Shown: positions 54,201 to 61,915 of the stretch, piece after piece
How positions within the stretch are numbered: position 1 is the first letter of the stretch
How the letters are laid out: every line of letters begins with the position of its first letter
From: Armatimonadota bacterium
GTDB taxonomy: Bacteria; Armatimonadota; Zipacnadia; JAUWAU01
Assembly: GCA_030601885.1 (NCBI GenBank)
Contig: JAUWAU010000004.1
Span: 124,001-188,000, forward strand
Length of the DNA stretch: 64,000 nt
Direction: 5' to 3'
Notes under the pieces: generated by a model
Told to the model about the DNA's origin: nothing
The model's input: the letters and a program-made list of their open reading frames with translations, nothing else
Database searches by the model: none
Translations under genes and position numbers: made by a program

Positions 54201-55581
54201 GGCGCGGTATGCCGCTCACGCGGGCGGACTTGCGCAGAACGCGCTTGAGCATGGGCTGATCCGTCCTGGGGTCCGGGCGATCGCCGAAAGCGGCGCCATG
54301 CCCAAGGTTGTCAATGGTGAGTATGCCAAGGTCGCAGGCCAGGGCACAGTTGCCGTTCCGGAAGTAGGTGAGATCCCCCGTCCAGAGCGCGTACTCCGTC
54401 ATATGCTCGACGGTCCACCATTGATACCCCTGGGAATCGCATCCGGGCTTGTAGCCCCGGGCCTGGCGACGGAATAGCCGGTGGGTGCCAGCCAGCCAAC
54501 GGCCGACGCGCTTTGCCTCCGGGCTGCCGGGGCGGCAGTATCGCTGCAGGTATGTGCCCAGGGCGAGCGCCCCGAGCGTGCCGTTCGACACGTGGTTGGT
54601 GGTGAAGTGTGCGCGCCCCCGCGCCCGCTCCGGCGTTGTGAACCAGTAGTCGCGCTCCACGCTGCATCCCATGCGATAGAGGTACTCGATGACGCGGCGG
54701 CGCCTGCCGTCATCGAAGCTCGGGTGGTCCTCCACCAAGTCCCAGGCCCGCACCAGGTCCTTGAGGAAAAACTCCGCCGCGTGCGCGTCGTGCAGGTCCC
54801 ACTTCTGCAGCTCCTCGAGAGCCGCCCGAAAGACAAGCAAGTGCCCCTCGAGGCCGGTCCAGTAGTATTGCCGCCCTTCGGAGCCTGAGATGCTCAGGAC
54901 CTGTTGGATGTGGAGCGGCTGGTGCTTGCCCTCGGGATTCAGCCTCGCCCGTATGCCGGCGGCGTACTCGGCGGCGTCGCCCGCACCATCGGCGGCGATC
55001 AGGTCGGCGATGCGCCCCGTCGGGCGCAGGCTCATCAGCCGCGGTAGACGTGGCTGCGGCGCGCTCTGCACGTGTTGGATGAACACGTCCACGGCGCGTT
55101 GGAGCCCTTGCGCGTCGCTGCCGCCGACGATGATGCAGTTGGTGCGGTGGCCCCAGGGGTCCGTCACCGTGCGCACGATGGAGCCGCCCGGGCCGGGGTA
55201 CTGGGCATCGCACGAGGCGTAGTACTGCGCATAGAGGTGCAAGATGGCGTCGTTGTTCATCATGTTGCCGAGCAATACGAGGTGCTTGCGCTTGTACGCC
55301 TTCTTTATCGCGCCGCAGGGCCGCTCAACGACATCACGGTGCGAAACGATGGGCACCGTCACGTGCCAGCGCGCTGCCACGGCGCTCTGCGCTCGCATCG
55401 CTGCAGCGATGCCCACGTCGGTGTCCGGCGCCACGAACGTGGAGGCCGGCCTGCCGCTCTCGATCAACGGCGTCGTCGGGTTGGACGAGTAGAATTGCAG
55501 GTCGGCCACCACAGACGGCCCGAGCGCCAGGCCGATCGCTGCCGTCAGAATCAGTCGCATGTGCCCGCGTGTGAGCTTCAT
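51298..55581 (-). CDS. Large secreted lyase-like/discoidin/propeller protein
   Basis: A 1,427-residue exported protein. A signal peptide begins MKLTRGHMRLILTAAIGLAL. Residues ~50-500 form a helical alpha-toroid-like region (DLVRAWDLVEDHPSFDDGRR, HFTTNHVSNGTLGALALGTY), then a beta-sandwich region typical of heparinase-like polysaccharide lyases (HRHVLWERGGTFFVADELEC). A discoidin-like domain follows (TAERLVDGGSRTSTVSVRWP, VQLDFGAAVRLDRLRIRTFW). The C-terminus is an FG-GAP/PQQ-like propeller (DLDADGVHEALAATFGS, DLDGDGMDEIIGGAEF). It is likely extracellular or periplasmic and acts on a polysaccharide; the substrate is unknown. Confidence 0.72.
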   Translation of the reverse strand: MKLTRGHMRLILTAAIGLALGPSVVADLQFYSSNPTTPLIESGRPASTFVAPDTDVGIAAAMRAQSAVAARWHVTVPIVSHRDVVERPCGAIKKAYKRKHLVLLGNMMNNDAILHLYAQYYASCDAQYPGPGGSIVRTVTDPWGHRTNCIIVGGSDAQGLQRAVDVFIQHVQSAPQPRLPRLMSLRPTGRIADLIAADGAGDAAEYAAGIRARLNPEGKHQPLHIQQVLSISGSEGRQYYWTGLEGHLLVFRAALEELQKWDLHDAHAAEFFLKDLVRAWDLVEDHPSFDDGRRRRVIEYLYRMGCSVERDYWFTTPERARGRAHFTTNHVSNGTLGALALGTYLQRYCRPGSPEAKRVGRWLAGTHRLFRRQARGYKPGCDSQGYQWWTVEHMTEYALWTGDLTYFRNGNCALACDLGILTIDNLGHGAAFGDRPDPRTDQPMLKRVLRKSARVSGIPRHAWWAERKLTSFRDNYRIMASGASQYATGFRQTEPTDFLGVVAAPQSFAYYQENAKRTRPFRSTMSRYGTLLSSLPYLKTFDKISYRSGFGEDDPYLLLDGLAGLPHGQTDGNVLTQLTALGEVFLIDADYVRKAMWDHNGVYICRDGETGPVPYTVALEDIYNGPDLGYTHTVLYDDNGLDWHRHVLWERGGTFFVADELECRQAGEYATCCTWRNLTESALEGDTWVCQQGDATFRLHCADAGTTRSAYEDLDYRLGTRAWVLRQMKSASMEPGDTLSYVNLFYAQYSAAPPAEVFGSPGAAGITGPDSRASRHLALLRAGNDLRVPTDARLAYVAPERALFAGMKRLRLPGLVLTTDRPVVVVLDLATGNTEIVSRFPVRLRWNGQADSTRGPGMDRVRAGTPTVQSFSRPCRLRRRAPDAAVRYLRDLRWQPEIRPGTVSGAPRPQPSGPQPKVLWSFDGFDVSAPALTGIQVRIVDEANTVGTAERLVDGGSRTSTVSVRWPKGAEAQVQLDFGAAVRLDRLRIRTFWMRQDAYEWRLEPVDTAGKRRTIATSPTMVGPYTPRGNVNTVYEYRGLDTEATGVILRIRPKDPEGYVYLAELEAFPAPTEADRRRVEIKDMVQADDGSGRLFVGASDGWLRCLDGATGHQQWELDAGTKVTDVATADLDADGVHEALAATFGSRALVADANGEVLWDKQLDRPGGVVFPANLGSLGNPAVIVGCYYWYYAFDAEGRQLWRNRIYAHSATEGVAADLDGDGMDEIIGGAEFRSFNVIASDGGKSIVQRTFDGPDLKLLAADLDPGEGQEIAVGNNAGFGVFRADTKPIWTVTTQCPVPGLATPDLDGDGHADVLAGAENGFVYAHAGDGRRLWRCLTPAPVADLAAADIDGDGVLEIVVAGRDGALRLLDTRGQALGTVPLPHAPHRLLACQLDAGAASEIVVGMGGEVTALAWDAPLPEAAAEP

Positions 55582-55760
55582 AGGGCAATAATATACTTGA
55601 CGCACCCGCACGTCATTGATAGAATGGAGATCACAGCGTAGCGCACATATGCGGGCCCGGGGTCTCGTATCGCCTCTTGCCTGTGGCAAGCACCCGCCAA
55701 GTCGGGGTTGGCACACCCGACCGCTGGTCGGGCAATGCCAACAGAAGGGAGCTGATAACC

Positions 55761-55916
55761 TTGGCTTCGTTGGCTTATTGGCGAAGCCGGATGCACTCGG
55801 CGCAGACGCGGTTGCGGACTGATCTGCGCCGTTTCCAAGCCGAGTTGCAGAAGGTAGATCGGAAGCAGCGCGAAGCGCTGCGGAAGATCGAGCGAGAGCT
55901 TAGGCGGTTGCGCTAA
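55761..55916 (+). CDS. Small coiled-coil protein
   Basis: A 51-residue frame from a TTG with AAGGGAG upstream. It is Arg/Glu-rich and strongly helical (RTDLRRFQAELQKVDRKQRE, then ALRKIERELRRLR). The stop is embedded in a hairpin at 55898-55928. No family is recognised. Confidence 0.45.
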   Translation: MASLAYWRSRMHSAQTRLRTDLRRFQAELQKVDRKQREALRKIERELRRLR

Positions 55917-55928
55917 AACCGCCTAAGC
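55898..55928. terminator. Hairpin between convergent genes
   Basis: GCTTAGGCGGTT (55898-55909) and AACCGCCTAAGC (55917-55928) pair perfectly around a 7-base loop. It contains the stop of the small + gene and the end of the methyltransferase remnant. No long T-tract is present; bidirectional termination is plausible. Confidence 0.5.
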
Positions 55929-56718
55929 AGCCCCGGGCCCGGTACCTTCCTCGGTGTCAAAGATCCGCCTCTGTCCTGGCCGTCGCTTCGTCTTCCGTTC
56001 TGCCATCTTGAACGTGGCCACCCCCAACCACGGATATTCCAGCTTCTTCCCTGCGAGCAGTTCTTCAATGGTAACTATTTGCAGCCGGGGGTATTGCATG
56101 TGCGGCATACGGCGCCAGCGCCTCTTCTGCATAAATCTTGGTTTGTAGAACCCCGCAGACGCAGCCTCTATAGTGCAGAATGCAGTCGTGAACACGCGGC
56201 CAGTTGGTAGGGCCCTGTCGGAAGTGGCTCTTGGGGACCGTGCGATTCCAGCTAATGTCGTTCTGGAAGTTGTGATGACCGAACACGCCATCCATAAGCG
56301 CCTTCAGGTAATGGCTCGCCGTCGGGTCGCAGTGTAGGTAGATTGTGCCCGTCAGCTTCAGGACCCGGTGCAGTTCGACGAGACGAATGGCCATCATGGT
56401 GAGGTAGGCCATCATGTCGTTCGGGCCAAGGAACATGCGCAGAGCCTGTAGTAAGTCCCCCAGCTTCGCCGGACCGTCGGTGACCACTTCGTGGTAGGCC
56501 TCTTCGGACTCCAAGCCCCAGTGCCAAGTATCCTCGAATGCCGTAATCTGCGCCGCAGACTCAGTGCCGTTCTTCTCCGCGAATAGCACATTGTACGTCG
56601 CCTTCGAGTTAAAAGGCGGATCGAGGTAGATTAAGTCAACGCTTGCGTCGGGGATGTGCTCTCGAAGGACGTCGAGGTTGTCGCCGAAGTACAGTTTGTT
56701 AATCCAGGCCTCTGCCAT
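55923..56718 (-). pseudogene. Internally deleted DNA methyltransferase-endonuclease fusion
   Basis: The N-terminal half reads as a site-specific DNA methyltransferase: MAEAWINKLYFGDNLDVLRE, the catalytic DLIYLDPPFNSKATYNVLFA and HRVLKLTGTIYLHCDPTASH. It starts at ATG 56718 after GGGAGGG. After HDCILHYR the reading frame changes: a different frame continues with EAASAGFYKPRF and then QYPRLQIVTIEELLAGKK, the tail of fused MTase/Mrr-like proteins. The central part, including the endonuclease domain and the rest of the methylase, is missing. The junction lies near 56170. The protein is therefore defective unless the truncated methylase half works alone. Confidence 0.75.
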
Positions 56719-56735
56719 TACACCCTCCCTGCGAT

Positions 56736-56882
56736 TCACTCCTCGTCGCGCTTCTTCGCGTTGATCTCTTCGTATTGGCGGCGCTTCTCGTGGAGTTCTT
56801 CCTTGGACACACGCAGTAGGCGCTTCGTTAGTCGCTCGAAGCGCTCGAACTCCTTCCGTGACGCACCGGTCGCCTGGGGGAT
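56736..56882 (-). pseudogene. Small charged protein lacking a standard start codon
   Basis: A 49-codon frame encodes KEFERFERLTKRLLRVSKEE followed by LHEKRRQYEEINAKKRDEE, a small protein of a type often found beside such methyltransferases. It has a fine GGAGG 9 bases upstream, but the codon there is ATC, and no ATG, GTG or TTG is in frame. It may start at ATC or have lost its start. It overlaps the PIN gene stop. Confidence 0.5.
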
Positions 56883-56883
56883 A

Positions 56884-57357
56884 TCACTCTTCCTCCGTTA
56901 TCAATGGTGGCTGCCCATCCTTCCACCTTGGTATCTGTATTCGCAGCGGCGGATCGCCAATCTTGCCATCCTGCGGTAGCATATGGTCTTGGTCATAGCT
57001 GTACACCACAGCCACACCCGCCTGGAGCGCAGAAGCCAAGTGAACCGCATCTTTCGCGGGAAGGTTAAACCGGCGGACGATGTCCCTGGTGCGCGCTGCT
57101 ACCCTCGTGTCCAGTTGTTGAATGAGCACATACGGGTTCTCGAAGAAATCCAATATCAGTTGCTCTTGTTCCTCGGGTAGTGGTACGCCCTCCACCTTTG
57201 CCACTTCGCACAGCGTGAACGCCGATGCGATGATCTCGAGCTCGCCCCTCTGGGCCCGCTCGGTGCACTGTTCCAACACCGCGATTCTGGCCGGATGCCT
57301 TTGGATAGCCGAAATGAACACGTCACTGTCCCAATAGACCCTCTCTTTACTCCGCAT
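56884..57357 (-). CDS. PIN-domain protein (VapC-like)
   Basis: A 157-residue PIN-fold nuclease. The acidic residues are in place: WDSDVFISAI (first Asp), ASAFTLCEVAKVEG (Glu) and LPAKDAVHLASALQAG (Asp), with YSYDQDHMLPQ at the end. VapC-type toxins cleave tRNA or rRNA. It overlaps the 3' end of the preceding gene by 11 bases, as coupled toxin-antitoxin genes often do. Confidence 0.8.
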   Translation of the reverse strand: MRSKERVYWDSDVFISAIQRHPARIAVLEQCTERAQRGELEIIASAFTLCEVAKVEGVPLPEEQEQLILDFFENPYVLIQQLDTRVAARTRDIVRRFNLPAKDAVHLASALQAGVAVVYSYDQDHMLPQDGKIGDPPLRIQIPRWKDGQPPLITEEE

Positions 57358-58135
57358 CCCGCAACCCCCGGATATAGTCGGTTGGATCGACGTCGCCAGT
57401 TATGCTGATTCCTTCGAGGTCCTTCAACTGCGGCAGTTCTTCCTGCGGCCTAAGGGCTCGGAGCTCCTCGACATGTATGCGTATCGGCTGCCCCGCCTTG
57501 GAGTAGCGAATCTTCCCCGACACAGAGACCCGGCGACCAAACGCCTCGTGCGCCTCGTCCAAACGCTCCTCTGGTATGTAGCACTCAATCCGGGCGCCGC
57601 TGATGACCTCCCAGATAGCGAACATCGTTCTCTCGTGCATGGAAAGCATTTCGAGCTTGCCGACAAGGGTTCCCAACTCGTCATGTTCCTTGGGAAGGAG
57701 CGCGTCCACATTCGCCGCCAAGCTCTGGTCTGGTGCCGCTGCCCGAGTCCATTCAGCTACAAGCCTGACGCTTTCGATCTCGCCATTCAAAACCGACACG
57801 AGGTGTTTGGCTTGCTCCAGCGTCTTGTCGCTGAAATACTGCGGCACAGCCTCCGCACTGCTCTGAAGTTGCCGAATCCCCTCCGTGCAGGCCGTGATGA
57901 CCTCCCGGCCACTATACGAGTCCTGTTCGGATTCGGCGACCATGGTCAGCCCCAATGGACTCGACAGGCTCATGTCGGCAATTCGCCAATTCAGCAGCCC
58001 TCGCCGCTGTCCGGAGACTGCAGCATCAATATCGTGGAGAATCGCCAACGTATCAGTGACCACAGACAGAAACGGGCCGACCGGGATTCGCTCCGTCCTG
58101 CTCGTTACCAGTATCGTCAATCGCTCGTCATTCAT
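57347..58135 (-). CDS. Unknown protein coupled to the PIN gene
   Basis: A 262-residue soluble protein starting MNDERLTILVTSRTERIPVG. A helical central region (QAKHLVSVLNGEIESVRLVA) is followed by a small beta-rich part (SVSGKIRYSKAGQPIRIHVE). It is too large for a common VapB antitoxin and no DNA-binding motif is clear. Its stop overlaps the PIN start by 11 bases; GGAGGG precedes its ATG. A candidate antitoxin or regulatory partner, inferred from context. Confidence 0.7.
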   Translation of the reverse strand: MNDERLTILVTSRTERIPVGPFLSVVTDTLAILHDIDAAVSGQRRGLLNWRIADMSLSSPLGLTMVAESEQDSYSGREVITACTEGIRQLQSSAEAVPQYFSDKTLEQAKHLVSVLNGEIESVRLVAEWTRAAAPDQSLAANVDALLPKEHDELGTLVGKLEMLSMHERTMFAIWEVISGARIECYIPEERLDEAHEAFGRRVSVSGKIRYSKAGQPIRIHVEELRALRPQEELPQLKDLEGISITGDVDPTDYIRGLRDAE

Positions 58136-58172
58136 CGGTGGCCCTCCTCGGTGGGCTCCGATCTGGCCCCGC

Positions 58173-59157
58173 TTATGCGCTTGCCACGGCCTTGTCGGCT
58201 AAGTGGCAGACCCCATTCTCACCTATCAGGCCCCGGTACGTCAAGCGACGCCCGACAACCGAGACCGCCACTGCGACGAACCGACCTGCGTCGTTATCCT
58301 TACGACTGTTGAACCGGAACGCTTGTTCATCCACGTACCTGAAGAGGTGAAAAGGTTCCACACTGACATATGTACCCTTAATCCCGCGCTTCAATACACT
58401 CCAGAAGTTCTCCATGCAGTTCGTGTATATCCTGCCCTTGGCGTAGCACTCGGCGTGGTTGATAACCTGGTGAACGTACTCGGGGTCGCGGCCCTCACAC
58501 GATGCAAGGGCCTCAGTGGAGACCTCGGAACCCGGCTCCACGTTCTCGCGAACCTCAGCCTGTACTGTGCCCTTCTTCGTGTCGGGAATCACCTTCGTGC
58601 GCACTTCGCCGCGCCGCTCCAGAAGTCCCACCACAACCGCCGTGCCGGTCGCGCCGCGCCCCTTGATCTTCTCCTTACTTCTTGTCCTTGCGCATGTAGC
58701 CGGCCTTCCCGCCGATGAATGTCTCGTAAACTTCGACCTCGCCTTCCAGCTTCTCGAAACTCTCGGCTTGCATTGCCAAGCGGATTCGATGTAGCATCAA
58801 CCATCCGGTCTTCTGTGTCACGCCGATGGAACGTGCCAGTTCGTGAGAACTGACGCCGTTCTCCGCGTTCGCGATTAGCCAGATAGCCCACAGCCACTTG
58901 TCGAGTCCGATGGGACTGTCCTCAAAGATGGTGCCTAGCTTGACGGAGAACTGCTTCTTGCAGGCCTTGCACTTCCAGATACGGCGGCTCTTGAGGAAGT
59001 ACGCGCCCTTCTCCTGGCAGTGCGGGCACACCGGCTCTGCGTCCGGCCAGCGGAGTGCCGCTACGAACTCAAGGCAGGTGTCCGCGTCCGAGAGGAACCA
59101 AATGGCCTCCATTAGCCTTCTCGGGAAGAGGTATTGCTTCTTCTTGTGCTTAGGCAT
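58173..59157 (-). mobile_element. Inactive IS1595-family transposase
   Basis: The start MPKHKKKQYLFPRRLMEAIW leads into a zinc ribbon (CPHCQEKGAYFLK, CKACKKQF) and an HTH, then EVEVYETFIGGKAGYMRKDK followed by a stop at 58675. Resuming one base later, the second frame gives GRGATGTAVVVGLLERRGEV and the IS1595 end YVSVEPFHLFRYVDEQAFRF. Three lesions are visible: the first catalytic Asp is Tyr (TAC at 58728-58726), the second Asp (usual TDA) is Glu (STEALAS), and a +1 frameshift interrupts the gene. No terminal inverted repeats or target duplication were found. Confidence 0.88.
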
Positions 59158-59174
59158 TTGACTCACCCAGCTGC

Positions 59175-59204
59175 ATTATAGCACAAAGCCCGTGGGTGTG
59201 TCAG
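59175..59204 (-). promoter_or_regulatory. Strong promoter of the IS1595 element
   Basis: CTGACA (59204-59199), an 18-base spacer and a perfect TATAAT (59180-59175) on the minus strand, 18 bases before the transposase ATG. With no terminator seen downstream it could read into the 57.3-58.1 kb gene and the PIN gene. Confidence 0.7.
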
Positions 59205-59430
59205 GTATATTATTGGCCTTCATAGTGTCCGTACCTCCCGGGCCAGGCCCTGCCGACGCTTCGCGGCTCGCCATCCGGGCACCTGTTTGGGCGGCGTGAG
59301 GGGGACGTCCATCCGACGCAGGCGGATGCGGCGTTCCCGGGGAAAACGGCATCCAACGCAAGGGAGGGCGCCCAGCCGCCTAACCGTTCGACGCGAAGGC
59401 TCATATCAGGCGTAGCGAGGGTGAACGAGA

Positions 59431-60459
59431 ATGCCAAAGCTATTGGTCACCGGCGCGGCCGGACAGGTGGGTTCGCGCCTCGTACGTCAACTGCTCGCCA
59501 AGGACTACGATGTCAAGGCTCTGGTGCTGCCCGAGGACCCGAACGCGGCTCACATTCAGGAGTTGGCCATCGAGATCGTCTCGGGCAATCTGCTAGACCC
59601 AGATGTCGCCACTGCCGCGGTCGAAGGCGTGGACGCCGTCATCCACACCGCCAATCTCGTCGGCCCCCTTCCGGGCATGTCCGAGATGGACTTCTTCGAC
59701 AACAACGTCCGCAGCACGTTCAACATCGTCCGCGCGGCCTCGCGGAGGGCCGAGGCGCTGTCGCGCCTCGTGCACGTCAGCTCCTCGAGCGTGTACCCCA
59801 ACGACGCCCAGACCATCGCCCCCTGCTACAACCCGATGGACGAGCAGCACCCCCAGCGCCCCATCGGCGTCTACCCGATGACGAAGATCATCGGCGAGAA
59901 CACTGTGATGGCGACCGCCCGCGAGACGGGCCTCCGCGTGAGCATCATCCGCCCCTCGGGGATCTGCTCCGGCGACGCCATCCTCGGCCGCTGGAATGTC
60001 CGCTTCGCCTCTACGATCCTGAAGGCCGGCCAACGCAACGCGGAGAGCGCCCTCCACATGGCCGACGGCACCGAGCTGTGGCACGAGCTGGAGCGAGCTG
60101 CCGAGTCGCCCGAGCAGCAGTGCGCGATCACCGACACCCAGAGGCGCCCCTGGGTCTACCAGCTCGTGGACGCCCGCGATGTGGCTCACGGCGCCATCTG
60201 CGCCCTCGAAAGCGAGGCGGCCGTCGGCGAGGCCTTCAACATCGCCGCACCGCGTCCCATCCCATTCCCGCAGGCCGCCCAGGTCGTCGCGGAGGCCACC
60301 GACACATCTGTGTTTGAGTGGCAAGTGCCCGTGCGCTGGGTGTTCGATCTCGACATCACCAAGGCGAAATCCATGATCGGTTACGCACCCAAGTGGGACA
60401 TCGCCGAGATGGTCGAGTCGGCCATGAAGGTGCGCGCGGGAGAGGCAGAGACGATGTGA
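59431..60459 (+). CDS. NAD-dependent epimerase/dehydratase
   Basis: A 342-residue extended SDR beginning MPKLLVTGAAGQVGSRLVRQ. The active site is visible as Ser in VHVSSSSVYPN and YPMTK (Tyr and Lys); IIRPSGICSGDA follows. Its substrate is probably a nucleotide sugar or sterol-like compound (NSDHL-type), but cannot be told. GAGGGTGAACGAG precedes the ATG. It stands alone on the plus strand. Confidence 0.82.
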   Translation: MPKLLVTGAAGQVGSRLVRQLLAKDYDVKALVLPEDPNAAHIQELAIEIVSGNLLDPDVATAAVEGVDAVIHTANLVGPLPGMSEMDFFDNNVRSTFNIVRAASRRAEALSRLVHVSSSSVYPNDAQTIAPCYNPMDEQHPQRPIGVYPMTKIIGENTVMATARETGLRVSIIRPSGICSGDAILGRWNVRFASTILKAGQRNAESALHMADGTELWHELERAAESPEQQCAITDTQRRPWVYQLVDARDVAHGAICALESEAAVGEAFNIAAPRPIPFPQAAQVVAEATDTSVFEWQVPVRWVFDLDITKAKSMIGYAPKWDIAEMVESAMKVRAGEAETM

Positions 60460-60651
60460 GCCGTGGACTGCACCCCAAGCACCAGAGCACCCGGAGGAGG
60501 AGAATTAGTGGGTTTCGGCTCATCATAAGCGAGGGCGGAAAGCGGCCTTCTGGGAAGGAGCCGGAGCCATGAGTGCATCCTCCTCCCTGGCGGCAAGAGC
60601 TCCACGACAGGTGCACTTGCGCCTTCGAGGGTCGGTGGTCCTGTGGGGGCC

Positions 60652-61542
60652 TCACTTGCCCTGCAGCGCCTGTAGGAAGTCGGCGGACTCGGCCATGGCC
60701 TCGTCGAGGCGCTCGGCGATGGCGCTGGCCTTCTCCTGGCTCATGTTCACCATCTGCATGATGCGCTTACTCAGCCGGGGCACCACTTTGTCGGTGGGAA
60801 GCGCATACCCGGCCCACTTGGCGACAGCATTGCCCACTGTCACGCAGGCGCATACGGGGAGGTGCTCTGAAGAGCCGCCAGGGCTGTGATGGTGCATGGC
60901 CGTGTAAGGGATGAACTCAGGGAGCTTCCAGCGGGACAGCACCATCTGCCCCACGCGGGTATGCGGCGCACCCAGCACGATGGCCTCGGCCTGGTGCAGA
61001 GGCATGCCGCCGGCGGATGCCTGGAGCGCCTCGATGAACTGGGCGTGGGCGTACTGATCGAACACCACTTTGCCCACATCGTGCAGCAGCCCGGCGGTGA
61101 AGGCCTGCTCGGGATCCTCGAGCGCCGCCTCTTTCGCCACCAGGCGGGCGCAGTTGGCGACGGCGAGGCTGTGCCGCCAGAGCTGGGCTCTGTCAAGGCC
61201 ATCGGCGTAGCGGCCTGTAGCGAACATGTCGTGGACGCTCAGGGCGAGCGCCATCGACTTTACCTGCTCCAGCCCGAGCAGCGTGACGGCTTCGGTCACC
61301 GAGTGCACCTGCCGTGGGAGGCCGTGGTAAGCCGAGTTGACCAGTTGCAGCACCCGCGTGGTGAGCACCTGGTCAGAGCTGATAATGCGGCCCACCTCCA
61401 TCGCCGAACTACGAACATTCTGAATCACCCGCTGCAGCTCGAACACCACCGAGGGCAGCGTCGGGAGCCGACGGATGCCCACCACGATCCGCTCCCACGT
61501 TTCGCTTGCCTCCAGAGTGGGTCGTAAGACGAATTCCTGCAC
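60652..61542 (-). CDS. HDOD-domain signalling protein
   Basis: A 296-residue HDOD protein: LPTLPSVVFELQRVIQNVRS, IISSDQVLTTRVLQLVNSAY, LLGLEQVKSMALALSV, and the degenerate HD motif FTAGLLHDVGKVVFDQYA. HDOD proteins act as partners in signalling and are usually catalytically inactive, though this one retains the HD pair. The start is GTG at 61542 with GGAGAG upstream. No output domain is attached. Confidence 0.87.
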   Translation of the reverse strand: MQEFVLRPTLEASETWERIVVGIRRLPTLPSVVFELQRVIQNVRSSAMEVGRIISSDQVLTTRVLQLVNSAYHGLPRQVHSVTEAVTLLGLEQVKSMALALSVHDMFATGRYADGLDRAQLWRHSLAVANCARLVAKEAALEDPEQAFTAGLLHDVGKVVFDQYAHAQFIEALQASAGGMPLHQAEAIVLGAPHTRVGQMVLSRWKLPEFIPYTAMHHHSPGGSSEHLPVCACVTVGNAVAKWAGYALPTDKVVPRLSKRIMQMVNMSQEKASAIAERLDEAMAESADFLQALQGK

Positions 61543-61915
61543 GTGGGCAGCTCTCCTCGCCGCCCGCCTGACACACGGCGGTGCAAAGTCGCTCCTCTAA
61601 GGGCTTTCGGCGATCCGGAGGGGAGGCTTTAGCGCTCATGCAGCGCCGCCGGGCGTAGGCCCCCGTCCGCCCACGGGCGGTGGCCGTCCGTGCTCTGTTC
61701 CGGTGATTCTCCCCGGATCCCCCCAATTATCCCCATCTGCCGATCCACCATCTCATCTGTCTCCTGCGCCCCATCTTTATGGCATGGGGCAAGACATTCT
61801 GGGGAGGAGTCAGTCTAAAGGAGGCGTAACAGACAGGAGTCGCGTCAAAGGCGGGGTACGCCGCGCGGCGGCGATCCGCGCCAAGATCTGCCGCACTTCT
61901 TTGGGGGTGGGACCA
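61543..61915. other. Gap between divergent HDOD and lipoprotein genes
   Basis: About 370 bases without a convincing gene. A hairpin (GCCCCAT... ATGGGGC) lies near 61777-61799 and GC-rich inverted repeats occur near 61660-61690. No riboswitch was recognised. Confidence 0.5.

Noticed and set aside
52594-54477. 627-residue + strand ORF antisense to the large secreted protein
   Set aside because: It has no domains and is Arg/Gly-rich as expected from a shadow frame; the minus frame has clear domain motifs.
58130-59230. Terminal inverted repeats of the IS1595 element
   Set aside because: Only a 5-base coincidence (AGCCC) was found between the two ends, so no defensible ends can be marked.
61560-61690. 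Cyclic di-GMP riboswitch upstream of the HDOD gene
   Set aside because: A short CTAAAGCCT-like stretch resembles part of GEMM, but the GGCAAACC and other conserved elements were not found.
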